The notes under the pieces: generated by a model
What the model was told of the DNA's origin: nothing
Seen by the model: only the letters and a program-made list of their open reading frames with translations
Database searches by the model: none
Shown here: positions 52,233-60,636 of the stretch, one piece after another
Layout: the number at the start of each line of letters is the position of its first letter
Numbering within the stretch: position 1 is the stretch's first letter
Source: Mycolicibacterium wolinskyi
GTDB taxonomy: Bacteria; Actinomycetota; Actinomycetes; Mycobacteriales; Mycobacteriaceae
NCBI RefSeq assembly: GCF_002101965.1
Contig: NZ_LQQA01000034.1
Span: 124,001 to 188,000 of the forward strand
DNA: 64,000 nucleotides
Direction: 5' to 3'
Position numbers and translations under genes: made by a program

Positions 52233-53372
52233 ATGCTTTCGGATTCCGTTGCCGATGAGTCGGTGACGCCCCTCGTTCGCAAGACTGCAGCCTGGTCATG
52301 GCGCCTGTTGGTCATCCTTGGCGCCGTCGTGGCGTTGCTGTGGTTGGTCAAACGGCTCGAGCTGCTCGTGGTGCCGGTGGCGCTGGCCACCATGGTCACC
52401 GCGTTGCTCCTGCCTGCCGTCGACTTCATGGACCGCCGCGGTGCGCCGCGCGGATCCGCGGTGGCGCTCGTGCTGCTGGCCGGCATCGCGATCGTCGGCG
52501 GCATCCTGACGTTCGTCGTGTCGCAGTTCATCGAGGGTGCGCCCGATCTCGTGGAGCAGATGACGCGCAGCATCGACGGCGTCCGCAACTGGCTGATCGA
52601 GGGCCCGCTGCACCTGAGCAGGGAGCAGATCGACCAGGCGGGCAACACCGCGATCGAGGCGCTGCAGCGCAACCAGGAGCAGCTGACCACGGGTGCGCTG
52701 TCCACCGCGGGCACGCTCACCGAACTCGTGACCGGTGCGCTGCTGATGTTGTTCACGCTGATCTTCCTGCTGCAGGGCGGGCGCAACATCTTCGCGTTCG
52801 TGACGAAGATCTTCCCCGACCACGTTCGCGAACGCGTGCGCGACGCCGGGCGTGCCGGCTTTCACTCACTCGTCGGCTATGTGCGGGCGACGTTCCTCGT
52901 CGCGCTCGTCGACGCGGTCGGGATCGGCACGGGCCTTGCGATCATGGGCATCCCGCTGGCGCTGCCGCTCGCCTCGCTGGTGTTCCTCGGCGCGTTCGTG
53001 CCGCTGGTCGGCGCGGTGGTCGCCGGGTTCTTCGCGGTGGTGGTCGCGCTGCTGTCCAAGGGTTTCGTCTACGCGCTGATCACCCTGGGGCTGATCATCG
53101 CGGTCCAGCAGCTGGAAGGACACGTGTTGCAGCCGCTCGTGATGGGCCGCGCCGTGTCGATCCACCCCTTGGCCGTGGTGCTCGCGATCGCCGGTGGCGG
53201 CGTGCTCGCCGGAATCGTCGGCGCGCTGCTCGCCGTCCCGGCCGTCGCGTTCCTCAACAGCTCGGCACGCGTGCTGCTGGCCCGAGATCCCGCCGCCGAA
53301 GAGGCCAGACAGGAAACCGAAGGCGAAACCATCCTGGAAGCGCCCTCGGACGACCTGTCCGAACGCGAGTAG
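52233..53372 (+). CDS. AI-2E-family transporter-like membrane protein (Rv0205-type)
   Basis: 379 residues. The PerM/AI-2E-type topology: helices at about 27-65, a cytoplasmic helical part (about 85-185, MTRSIDGVRNWLIEGPLHLSREQID), and a C-terminal bundle with ALPLASLVFLGAFVPLVGAVVAGFFAVVVAL and QQLEGHVLQPLVMGRAVSIHPLAVVLAIAGGGVLAGI, the family signature. Possible transporter; substrate unknown. Converges with mmpL3 (6 bp between stops). Confidence 0.88.
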   Translation: MLSDSVADESVTPLVRKTAAWSWRLLVILGAVVALLWLVKRLELLVVPVALATMVTALLLPAVDFMDRRGAPRGSAVALVLLAGIAIVGGILTFVVSQFIEGAPDLVEQMTRSIDGVRNWLIEGPLHLSREQIDQAGNTAIEALQRNQEQLTTGALSTAGTLTELVTGALLMLFTLIFLLQGGRNIFAFVTKIFPDHVRERVRDAGRAGFHSLVGYVRATFLVALVDAVGIGTGLAIMGIPLALPLASLVFLGAFVPLVGAVVAGFFAVVVALLSKGFVYALITLGLIIAVQQLEGHVLQPLVMGRAVSIHPLAVVLAIAGGGVLAGIVGALLAVPAVAFLNSSARVLLARDPAAEEARQETEGETILEAPSDDLSERE

Positions 53373-53378
53373 CCGCGG

Positions 53379-56327
53379 CTAGAGCCGGCCCTCGCGCCGC
53401 AGCAGGTCCTGTGCGCTCATTCCGCCACCGCGCCGCTTGGGCTCGTCGGTCTCGCGGGTGTTGAGCTTCTCGGTCGCCGGATCGGCACCCGCGGGCGGGC
53501 GCTGCGCGCTGAACGCCGTCGTGGGTGCGTTGTCGCCGGGCGCCTGCCGCGACTGCGGCATCGCGCGCGTCGCATCGGCCGACGGGCGTGCCGGCGGGGG
53601 AGGTGGCGGCGGGGTGCTCTTCGCCGGGCCGTTCGCCGGCCCGCCACGCAGTGCACCCAACCACGACTCGATCTCGCGTTCCTCGCGCGGAGTGCCAGGT
53701 GGCGGCGGGGGCGGCGGCGGAGCCGGTTGGGCCCCGGGTCGCGGCGTGCGGGCCGTCGGCGCGTTGGCATTGCCGGTCGCGGTGTTTACCGCGCTGTTGA
53801 CCGCGTTACGGACGGCGTTGCGCGCCATGGCGAACCGCGTTGTCGCGGGCTCGTCGGCCTGCTGCGGCGGCGGCCCGATCCGTACCGTGCCTGCGGCCGA
53901 CGGCGCGTTGGTCCGCATCGGCGGTGCCTGGCGGCTTGGATCGACGCCCGGGTGCGTGGGATCGTGCGGCCGGGGTGGTGGTGGCGGGGCACCGACACCC
54001 ACCAGTGCACGCTCGTCGTCGGCCGGCTCGCGCACGGTCGGACGCTTGCGCTCGTCGGGCAGTTCGGTCTCGCCGAGGCCGATCTTTTCCTGGATCCGCT
54101 TCATCCAGCGCGGCGCCCACCAGCAATCGTCGCCGAGCAGCTTCATGATCGCGGGCACCAGGAACATACGAATGACGGTGGCGTCCAACAGAAGTGCGAT
54201 GAGCAGACCGAACGCAAGGTATTTCATCATCACCAGGTCGGAGAACGCGAACGGGCCGGCGACGACGGCCAGGACCAGGGCGGCGCCGGTGATCAGCCGA
54301 CCCGTGGTCGCGGTACCGATCCGAATTGCCTCGGCGGTGGACATGCCGCGTTCGCGGGCCTCCACCATGCGGGACACCAGAAATACCTCGTAGTCCGTCG
54401 ACAGGCCCCAGATCACCGCGATGATCAACCCGATCATCGGTGCCATGAGCGGCTGTGGTGTGTAGTTCAACAGGCCAGATCCATGGCCGTCGACGAACAT
54501 CCAGGTAAGGATGCCCATCGTCGAGCCAAGCGTGAGCGCGCTCATCAACGCGGCCTTGATGGGCAGCACGATCGACCCGAAGGCCAGGAACATCAGGACG
54601 GTCGTGGTGATGACCAGGATCGTCACCATCAACGGCAGCCGGGAGAACAGGCTGTGGATACTGTCCTGCTCCAGCGCGGGTGTACCACCGACATAAACGG
54701 TGATGCCGTGTGGCGGCTGCAGCGCGCGCAACCCCTCGATATTCGTCGCCGCGTCGCCGCGGTTCACCAGGCCGTTCTGGATCACCCGCACCGACGGGTC
54801 CTTCGATCCGCTGTCGGTGGCCGGGCGTTCCTTCCACATGGCATCGGGATCGTTGTCAGGATCGGTGAACCCGGGGACGGTCAGCGCCTTCGCCCGCATG
54901 TCGGCGATCTGCGAGTCGGTGATCGGTTCGCCGTCCTCGCGCTGCATCACCATCGTGATCTGTTCGGTGCGGAAGCCGGGGAAGAGCTTGTCGAACTCCT
55001 CCTGGGACTGCCGCACCGAGTTGTCCGGCGGCAGATACTTCTCGCTGATGCCCGCGAGCGTGAGCGAACCGATCGGTATGACGAGCAGAGTCATCACGAC
55101 GAGGATCGGCGTGGCGAACGCGACGGGCCGTTTCATCACGACGTTGACCAGCTTGCCCCAGAAGCCCCTCTCGACTTCTTCGCGGGTCTTGGTCTTCTGG
55201 GTCTTCTCCGCGAACCAGTCGATGATGCGGCGCGAGAACGGCCAGTTGGCCAGGAACGGCACCTTGAGCAGGGTGCGAACCCCCAGTGCGTCGACACGGG
55301 CGCCGAGAATGCCCAGAACCGCAGGCAGCACCGAGATCGACAGGATCGCGGCCAACATGACCGACGCGATGATCGCGTAAGTGATCGATTTCAGGAAGCC
55401 GAGCGGGATCAGCAGCAGCGGCATCGATGACGCGACGATGATCACCGCGGAGAACGCCACCGTTCGGCCGGAGGTCATCACAGATCTTCGTACGGCCGCC
55501 TCGGTGTCATAGCCTTCGGCGAGTTCCTCCCGGAACCGGCTCACGATGAACAGGCCGTAGTCGATCGCGATACCTAGGCCCATCATCGTCACCACCGGCT
55601 GGGCGAAGAAGTGCACGGGCCCGAATTCGGCGGTGAGCCGCAGAATGCCCAATGCGCCTGCGATGGTCAGGCCGCCGATGATCGCAGGCAGGGCCGCGGC
55701 GACCGCGCCGCCGAACACGAAGAACAGCACGACGGCCACCAGCGGGATGATGGCGATCTCGGCACGCTTCTGGTCGGTGCCGATGGTTCCGGTCAGTTCG
55801 CTCGCGAGCGGGTTGAGGCCCGCCAGTTTGATGTCGCCGCCGTTGACCTGCCGCAGCTCGGGCTCGATGGCCTGGTAGTTCTTGAGGATTTCGTCGTCGT
55901 TCTCACCGTTGAGCGGCACGCTGATGAAGGTGTGACGCAAATCCTGCGTCTTCATCTGGCTGACCGTCGGGTCGGTGGTGTCGGGCGCCTTCAGCCACCC
56001 GACCCACCCGACGACCTGGTCCGGGTTGTCCTCGACGAATTTGTCCAGCTCTTCGGTGACCGATTTCTGCCAGGCCTTGTCGGTGACCTTCTTGTCGTCC
56101 GGCGGGGTGAGGATCGCCACGATGTGGCTGGTCCGGTCACGGCCGTACACCTCGTCGGCCAAGAGCGAGGCCTTGACGGACTGGCTGCCCTCGTCGTAGA
56201 AGCCGCTCTGGGTGACGTTGTCGCCCAGACTTATCCCATAGACGCCGCCACCGAGGCATAGCGCCACCATGACACCGATGACGATGTACCTGAATCGGTA
56301 CACCGTTCGACCCCACCAGGCGAACAC
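53379..56327 (-). CDS. mmpL3: MmpL3, trehalose monomycolate exporter
   Basis: 982 residues. Starts MFAWWGRTVYRFRYIV, the well-known MmpL3 beginning, with helix 1 at 15-35. First periplasmic loop (about 37-185), helix block 190-400 with GIAIDYGLFIVSRFREEL, second loop (about 420-545), helix block 550-740 with AVIWGLSTDYEVFLVSRM; Asp-Tyr pairs are the proton relay and the site of MmpL3 inhibitors. The C-terminal tail (about 770-982) is Pro-rich (PPPPPPPARP, PPPPPPPPG) and disordered, thought to hold partners at the pole. MmpL3 flips mycolate-trehalose to the periplasm and is essential. It follows the NYN gene by 66 bp on the minus strand. Confidence 0.97.
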   Translation of the reverse strand: MFAWWGRTVYRFRYIVIGVMVALCLGGGVYGISLGDNVTQSGFYDEGSQSVKASLLADEVYGRDRTSHIVAILTPPDDKKVTDKAWQKSVTEELDKFVEDNPDQVVGWVGWLKAPDTTDPTVSQMKTQDLRHTFISVPLNGENDDEILKNYQAIEPELRQVNGGDIKLAGLNPLASELTGTIGTDQKRAEIAIIPLVAVVLFFVFGGAVAAALPAIIGGLTIAGALGILRLTAEFGPVHFFAQPVVTMMGLGIAIDYGLFIVSRFREELAEGYDTEAAVRRSVMTSGRTVAFSAVIIVASSMPLLLIPLGFLKSITYAIIASVMLAAILSISVLPAVLGILGARVDALGVRTLLKVPFLANWPFSRRIIDWFAEKTQKTKTREEVERGFWGKLVNVVMKRPVAFATPILVVMTLLVIPIGSLTLAGISEKYLPPDNSVRQSQEEFDKLFPGFRTEQITMVMQREDGEPITDSQIADMRAKALTVPGFTDPDNDPDAMWKERPATDSGSKDPSVRVIQNGLVNRGDAATNIEGLRALQPPHGITVYVGGTPALEQDSIHSLFSRLPLMVTILVITTTVLMFLAFGSIVLPIKAALMSALTLGSTMGILTWMFVDGHGSGLLNYTPQPLMAPMIGLIIAVIWGLSTDYEVFLVSRMVEARERGMSTAEAIRIGTATTGRLITGAALVLAVVAGPFAFSDLVMMKYLAFGLLIALLLDATVIRMFLVPAIMKLLGDDCWWAPRWMKRIQEKIGLGETELPDERKRPTVREPADDERALVGVGAPPPPPRPHDPTHPGVDPSRQAPPMRTNAPSAAGTVRIGPPPQQADEPATTRFAMARNAVRNAVNSAVNTATGNANAPTARTPRPGAQPAPPPPPPPPGTPREEREIESWLGALRGGPANGPAKSTPPPPPPPARPSADATRAMPQSRQAPGDNAPTTAFSAQRPPAGADPATEKLNTRETDEPKRRGGGMSAQDLLRREGRL

Positions 56328-56393
56328 TTACGCTCCTAACTAAAAAACTTGTGTGACCCGCATATCGCACTTGAAACCGGTCATTTGCAGTTG

Positions 56394-57104
56394 TTACACA
56401 CGCGAGGTCAGTAGCGATGACAACGGCCGGAATGGCTGCAGCCACGCGCCCTGCTCGGGTAGCGAGTCCAGGCCGATCCGTGGCAGCGGTTCCCGGAAAA
56501 CACCAGGAATGTCCTCCAGATCGACAAACTCCAAGGTATCCGACGCTAGCGCCCAGCTTGCATGTTCGCGAAATCCAAGCACCTGCACGGGTGTGCCCTC
56601 ACGGGCGATTTCCTCAAGCGGTTCCCGGAATGCCTGACCATCCGCCGAGGCAACCAACACCGCCGCCAGCCCCTCACTCCTCCGCAGGGCGATGTGGTTG
56701 AGCATGTCGCTGTCGACGTCGCTGTCGTCATCGATCTTCGGTTTTGCGAAGACTGCGAAACCCACGTTACGCAACGCCTCCACCCATGGGCGGACGACAT
56801 CCGCGCTACCTGGGGCGATGTTGGTGAAGACGGTGGCTTCGGGCTCGAGGGAAATCGTCGGTTCGCCCTCGGCCGCGGAGGCGGCCGAAAGGTCGGCGGT
56901 GTATGCCAACAGCCACCGGCCCAACGCGTCGAAACGCGGCCGGTGCGCGGCGGTCGGGCGGCCCCCGAGGATCGAACCCAGCCCCATGTCGAGATTCGGT
57001 GCGTCCCAGACCAAGAGCACCCGCCGGACGCCGGTGCGCGCGGACGTGTCCGCGGGTGAGACATCCTGGCTCAGGCCCTGTTCGATGTCGGGGCTCACAG
57101 TCAC
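56394..57104 (-). CDS. NYN-domain protein (Rv0207c-type)
   Basis: 236 residues. NYN/PIN-like nuclease fold: RRVLLVWDAPNLDMGLGSI carries the first Asp, DDDSDVDSDMLNHIALRR the second acidic cluster, and AAVLVASADGQAFREPL with the third; the order matches metal-dependent RNA-cleaving NYN domains. The GTG at 57104 overlaps the trmB stop (GTGA), so it is co-translated with the tRNA methyltransferase. Located between trmB and mmpL3, the same place as Rv0207c. Confidence 0.85.
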   Translation of the reverse strand: MTVSPDIEQGLSQDVSPADTSARTGVRRVLLVWDAPNLDMGLGSILGGRPTAAHRPRFDALGRWLLAYTADLSAASAAEGEPTISLEPEATVFTNIAPGSADVVRPWVEALRNVGFAVFAKPKIDDDSDVDSDMLNHIALRRSEGLAAVLVASADGQAFREPLEEIAREGTPVQVLGFREHASWALASDTLEFVDLEDIPGVFREPLPRIGLDSLPEQGAWLQPFRPLSSLLTSRV

Positions 57105-57865
57105 GGTCGCTTCTCCCAGACCAGTTCGGCGACGTCGGTGCCGGCCAGGGCTTTGCGCTCGTACTTGGTGACGGGCCGTCGCACCGAGATGGGCAGCGTC
57201 GAGTCCAGGTCGACGCGGCGCAGGAGCGGCTCGGCATCGCCGACCTCGGCGATGTGCTCGGCATATCCCATGTGGTCGGTGGCCGCATGCAGGATGCCGC
57301 CGGGGCGCAGCCGGTCGGCGATCAGCGCGACCGTCGCGGGCTGCAGCAGCCGGCGCTTGTGGTGGCGGGACTTCGGCCATGGGTCGGGGAAGAACACGCG
57401 CACGCCCGTGAGCGACTCGCTCTTGAGCACGTGTTCGAGCACGTCGACACCATCGCCGCGGATCATGCGGATGTTCGTCACGCCCTCGCGGTCGATGGCG
57501 GTGAGCAGTTGGGCCAGCCCTTTGCGGTACACCTCCACGGCGATCACGTCGATGTCCGGCTCGGCCTGGGCCATTGCCAATGTCGACGTGCCGGTGCCCG
57601 AACCGATCTCGAGGACCAGCGGTGCGGAGCGGCCGAACCAGGCTTCGATGTCGAGGTCGGTGACCGGGTTGCCGTCGTCGTCGCGGGCCTGGATGCCCAG
57701 GTCCGGCCAGCGCCGGTCCCACGTGTTCTGCTGGCCGCCGGACAGCGTCGAGCGGCGGGTGCGAAAGCTCGTCACCCGCGGAAGGCGGTGGGTCCCGGCC
57801 GGGTCGCCTGCGACATCGGATGTCGGGGTCGGTTCGCCGACGACATCAGACTTCGGCGCGTGCAT
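57101..57865 (-). CDS. trmB: tRNA (guanine-N7-)-methyltransferase
   Basis: 254 residues with the preferred ATG at 57865; an in-frame longer start would add 29 residues. Methylates G46 of tRNAs using SAM. Family blocks: VLEIGSGTGTSTLAMAQ (SAM loop), IAVEVYRKGLAQLL, and FPDPWPKSRHHKRRLLQ, the TrmB catalytic motif, near residue 155. The first about 45 residues are disordered (MHAPKSDVVGEPTPTSD). It is followed by the NYN gene with 4-base overlap. Confidence 0.95.
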   Translation of the reverse strand: MHAPKSDVVGEPTPTSDVAGDPAGTHRLPRVTSFRTRRSTLSGGQQNTWDRRWPDLGIQARDDDGNPVTDLDIEAWFGRSAPLVLEIGSGTGTSTLAMAQAEPDIDVIAVEVYRKGLAQLLTAIDREGVTNIRMIRGDGVDVLEHVLKSESLTGVRVFFPDPWPKSRHHKRRLLQPATVALIADRLRPGGILHAATDHMGYAEHIAEVGDAEPLLRRVDLDSTLPISVRRPVTKYERKALAGTDVAELVWEKRP

Positions 57866-58080
57866 CCGTCCATCGTCGCCTATCGGCGGCGAAGTGCCCG
57901 CATCGTGGTACAGATTGATACCCAACAGTTGCCTTGAACTGTTAGGTCCCAAACATCCGTTCGCGAGCCTGCCCGGGACGTGCCACGATTTTCTCGGAGG
58001 ACCGGGGAGCTCACAGGGAAGGCCGCCAGATTTTCGCAGACGAGCTCAAGCGCTTTGCCGACCGCGACGGCGATCGGCGG

Positions 58081-59010
58081 TTGGCCCAGATCAGCGCGCG
58101 CGTGTCGGCCGATGTGACCGTTGCCGTTCACGGTCGTCGCGGGGTCGGTGTCAGCACTGTCGCCGGTGCACTGGCCGGCTGCGGGGTGGCGGTGCGCGAC
58201 TCCGGCGAAATCTCCGTTCTGGTGATCGCCGAGGTACTCAAACCCGAGGATCGCGCGAGTCTGGCCCGGCTGCGACAGGACGGCACCCCGGTGCTGATCG
58301 TGCTCAACAAGGCCGATCTCGCCGGGTCGGGTCCGGGTGGCCCGATGGCCACCGCCCGTGGGCGGGCCGATCAGCTGCGGCGCCTGGCCGGGGTTCCGGT
58401 GGTCCCGATGGTGGCGTTGCTCGCGGGTGCCGATCCCGCGCCGCATCTGGTGCGGGCGCTGCGGGTGGTGGCGGCCGAGCCCGCGGATCTGACCTCGCCC
58501 GACGCGTTCCTGCGCGCGCCGCACGGTTTGCCGGTCGAGGTGCGCGTCGAGTTGTTGGACGCATTGGACCGGTTCGGCATCGCGCACGCGGCCCTGGCGC
58601 TGAGTCGCGGCGCCGACGCCGACGGGCTGCCCACGCTGTTGCATCGTCTCAGCGAGGTCGACCAGGTGCTTGCTGCGCTGTCAGCGGTCGCCGCACCGGT
58701 CCGGTATCGCCGGATGCGTCGCGCGCTTGCCGAACTTCGCGCCCTGCGCAGCGAGCCTGCCGCGCGTTTCCTGGCCGCCGATGAGACCGTGTTCGCGATT
58801 ATGGGGGCCGCCGTCGACGTCGTGGAGGCGGACGGGGTCGCGGTCGACCGGGGTGACGACCGGAAGTCGCACCTGCACCGCGCCCACTACTGGCGGCGCT
58901 ACAGCCGAGGCCCGGTCAACGCGCTGCATCGCAGCTGCGGTGCCGACATCGCGCGGGGCTCGCTGCGGCTCCTCGACAGTTCGCCAGACCACCGGGTCAT
59001 CGGGCGGTGA
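58081..59010 (+). CDS. Degenerate GTPase-like protein 1 (Rv0209-type)
   Basis: 309 residues from a TTG. A GTPase-like core: P-loop position GRRGVGVST at 18-26, where the normal Lys is Val24; G4 motif NKAD at 76-79 (VLIVLNKADLAG). The rest is helical (LLDALDRFGIAHAALAL, VRYRRMRRALAELRALRS). The dynamin/IniA-like group is the nearest guess. Nucleotide binding may be weak or lost because the P-loop Lys is absent. The true start may be further up: the frame is open from about 57945 with no ATG, GTG or TTG before 58081. Overlaps the next gene by 4 bases. Confidence 0.7.
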   Translation: MAQISARVSADVTVAVHGRRGVGVSTVAGALAGCGVAVRDSGEISVLVIAEVLKPEDRASLARLRQDGTPVLIVLNKADLAGSGPGGPMATARGRADQLRRLAGVPVVPMVALLAGADPAPHLVRALRVVAAEPADLTSPDAFLRAPHGLPVEVRVELLDALDRFGIAHAALALSRGADADGLPTLLHRLSEVDQVLAALSAVAAPVRYRRMRRALAELRALRSEPAARFLAADETVFAIMGAAVDVVEADGVAVDRGDDRKSHLHRAHYWRRYSRGPVNALHRSCGADIARGSLRLLDSSPDHRVIGR

Positions 59011-60462
59011 CTGGGCCGCATCCGGTCGGAGCCGCGGACGCCGCAGATGCTGTGGTGGCGGCGATCGACCCTGGGCTCAACTCGCCGGGGGTGGAATCCC
59101 GTGACGTCGTGCTGGTAGCCGGTCCGTGGCTCGCGGGCGCGAGCAGCGTGCTGGCGGCGCTGCGCGACCGGATGCCGGACTACACGTTCGTCGAGTCCAC
59201 CGATCTGCTCGCCGGGGAAGCACCGATGGCAGTGGTGTTCGTCGTGTCCGCCGCCGCTGTCGTCACCGAATCCGACTGCGCCCTGGTCGATCTGGTGTCC
59301 CGATACACCGACCTGGTGGTCGGGGTGCTGTCGAAGATCGACGCGCACCGCAACTGGCGCGAGGTGCGCGACGCCGACGCGGCCGTTCTCGCCGAGCGGG
59401 CATCGCGCTATGAGCGGATGCCGTGGGTCGGGGTCGCGGCGGCGCCCGACCTCGGCGAACCCCAGCTCGACGACCTTGTCGAGCTGTTGTCGCAGCGCCT
59501 GGCCGATCCTGATCTGTTGCGTCGAAACAGATTGCGGGCCTGGGAAACTCGACTGGAGGCCGTGATCGGCCGGTACGAGGCCGACGGGTCGGGCGCCGAC
59601 CGCAAGGCGCGCGTGGATGCGCTGCGCGAGCGGCGTGACGAGATCAACCGCAGCCGCAGGCTCGCCAAGACCGAACGCAGCATCGCGCTGCGCAGCCAAC
59701 TGCAGCAGGCCCGGGTTCAGCTCGGGTATTTCGCCAGGAACCGGTGCAACGGTACGTACCGAATTGCAGGAGGACATCGCAGGCATCGGCAGACGCCGTA
59801 TTTCGGGCTTCGAGGCGTACGCGCGGCAGCGGGCCGGCGAGGTGGTGACCGAGGTCGACGAGGGCGTCACCAAACACCTCGGCGATGTCGCGGCCGAGCT
59901 CGGTCTGACGCCGCCCGCGCCCGCATCGATGCCGCGGCAACCGGACATCGCCGCGCCGCCGCTGAAGTCCCGCAACCTGGAGACGCGGCTGATGATGGTG
60001 CTCGGCGTCGGCTTCGGCCTTGGTGTCGCGTTGGCGGTGAGCCGCCTCTTGGCGGGTGCGGCGCCCCGGTTGGCCGTCGCCGGCCTGGTCGTCGGTGCCG
60101 TCGTTGGCCTGCTGCTGGCGGGGTGGGTGGTCAGTACACGGGGCCTGCTGCACGACCGGGCGGTGCTGGACCGTTGGGTCAACGACGCCACGACCGACCT
60201 GCGGTCCAGCGTTGAGGAGCTCGTCGCGACCCGGGTGCTCGCGGCCGAAACCGCGCTCACCACCGAACTGGCCGGACGCGACGAGAGCGAGAGCGCGACC
60301 GCGGCCGAACAGATCGCCGCGATCGATGCCGAGTTGCGTGAGCACGCGGTCGCGACGGCCCGCGCGGCTGCCCAACGCGACCGGCGGATCCCGCCGCTGC
60401 GGCGTGCACTGGAGGCTGTTCGGGCCGAACTTTATGCCGATTCGGGCGCTACTGACGAGTAA
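59007..60462 (+). pseudogene. GTPase-like membrane protein 2 (Rv0210-type), frameshifted
   Basis: Full-length relatives are about 490 residues. Here the first frame (GTG at 59007, coupled to the previous gene) is family-like to about 59745 (QARVQLGYFARNRC) and then becomes unrelated Arg-rich sequence; the family continues in the next frame from about 59749 (TVRTELQEDIAGIGRRR) to the stop at 60462. One extra base between 59739 and 59752 explains it; removing it gives 484 residues. The N-terminal part has a degenerate P-loop (GPWLAGASS), and the C-terminal part has a two-helix membrane hairpin (MVLGVGFGLGVALAVS, LAVAGLVVGAVVGLLLAGWVV). It may be a real mutation, a sequencing error or a frameshift site. 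Confidence 0.75.
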
Positions 60463-60636
60463 CCGGCTTCTTACGTAAAACTGAATCGTTCCTGTGAGTC
60501 ATCGGACATAGCACTGGTTCACTCTGGGTATGTCACCCGCGTTAACCTCTACCCAAAGGGGCAGCCGTGACCGCGTCGTGACGTGGCTTGGGTATCCACT
60601 CACGTTCGACAAAAAAATCCTACGCAGGAGAATTCG

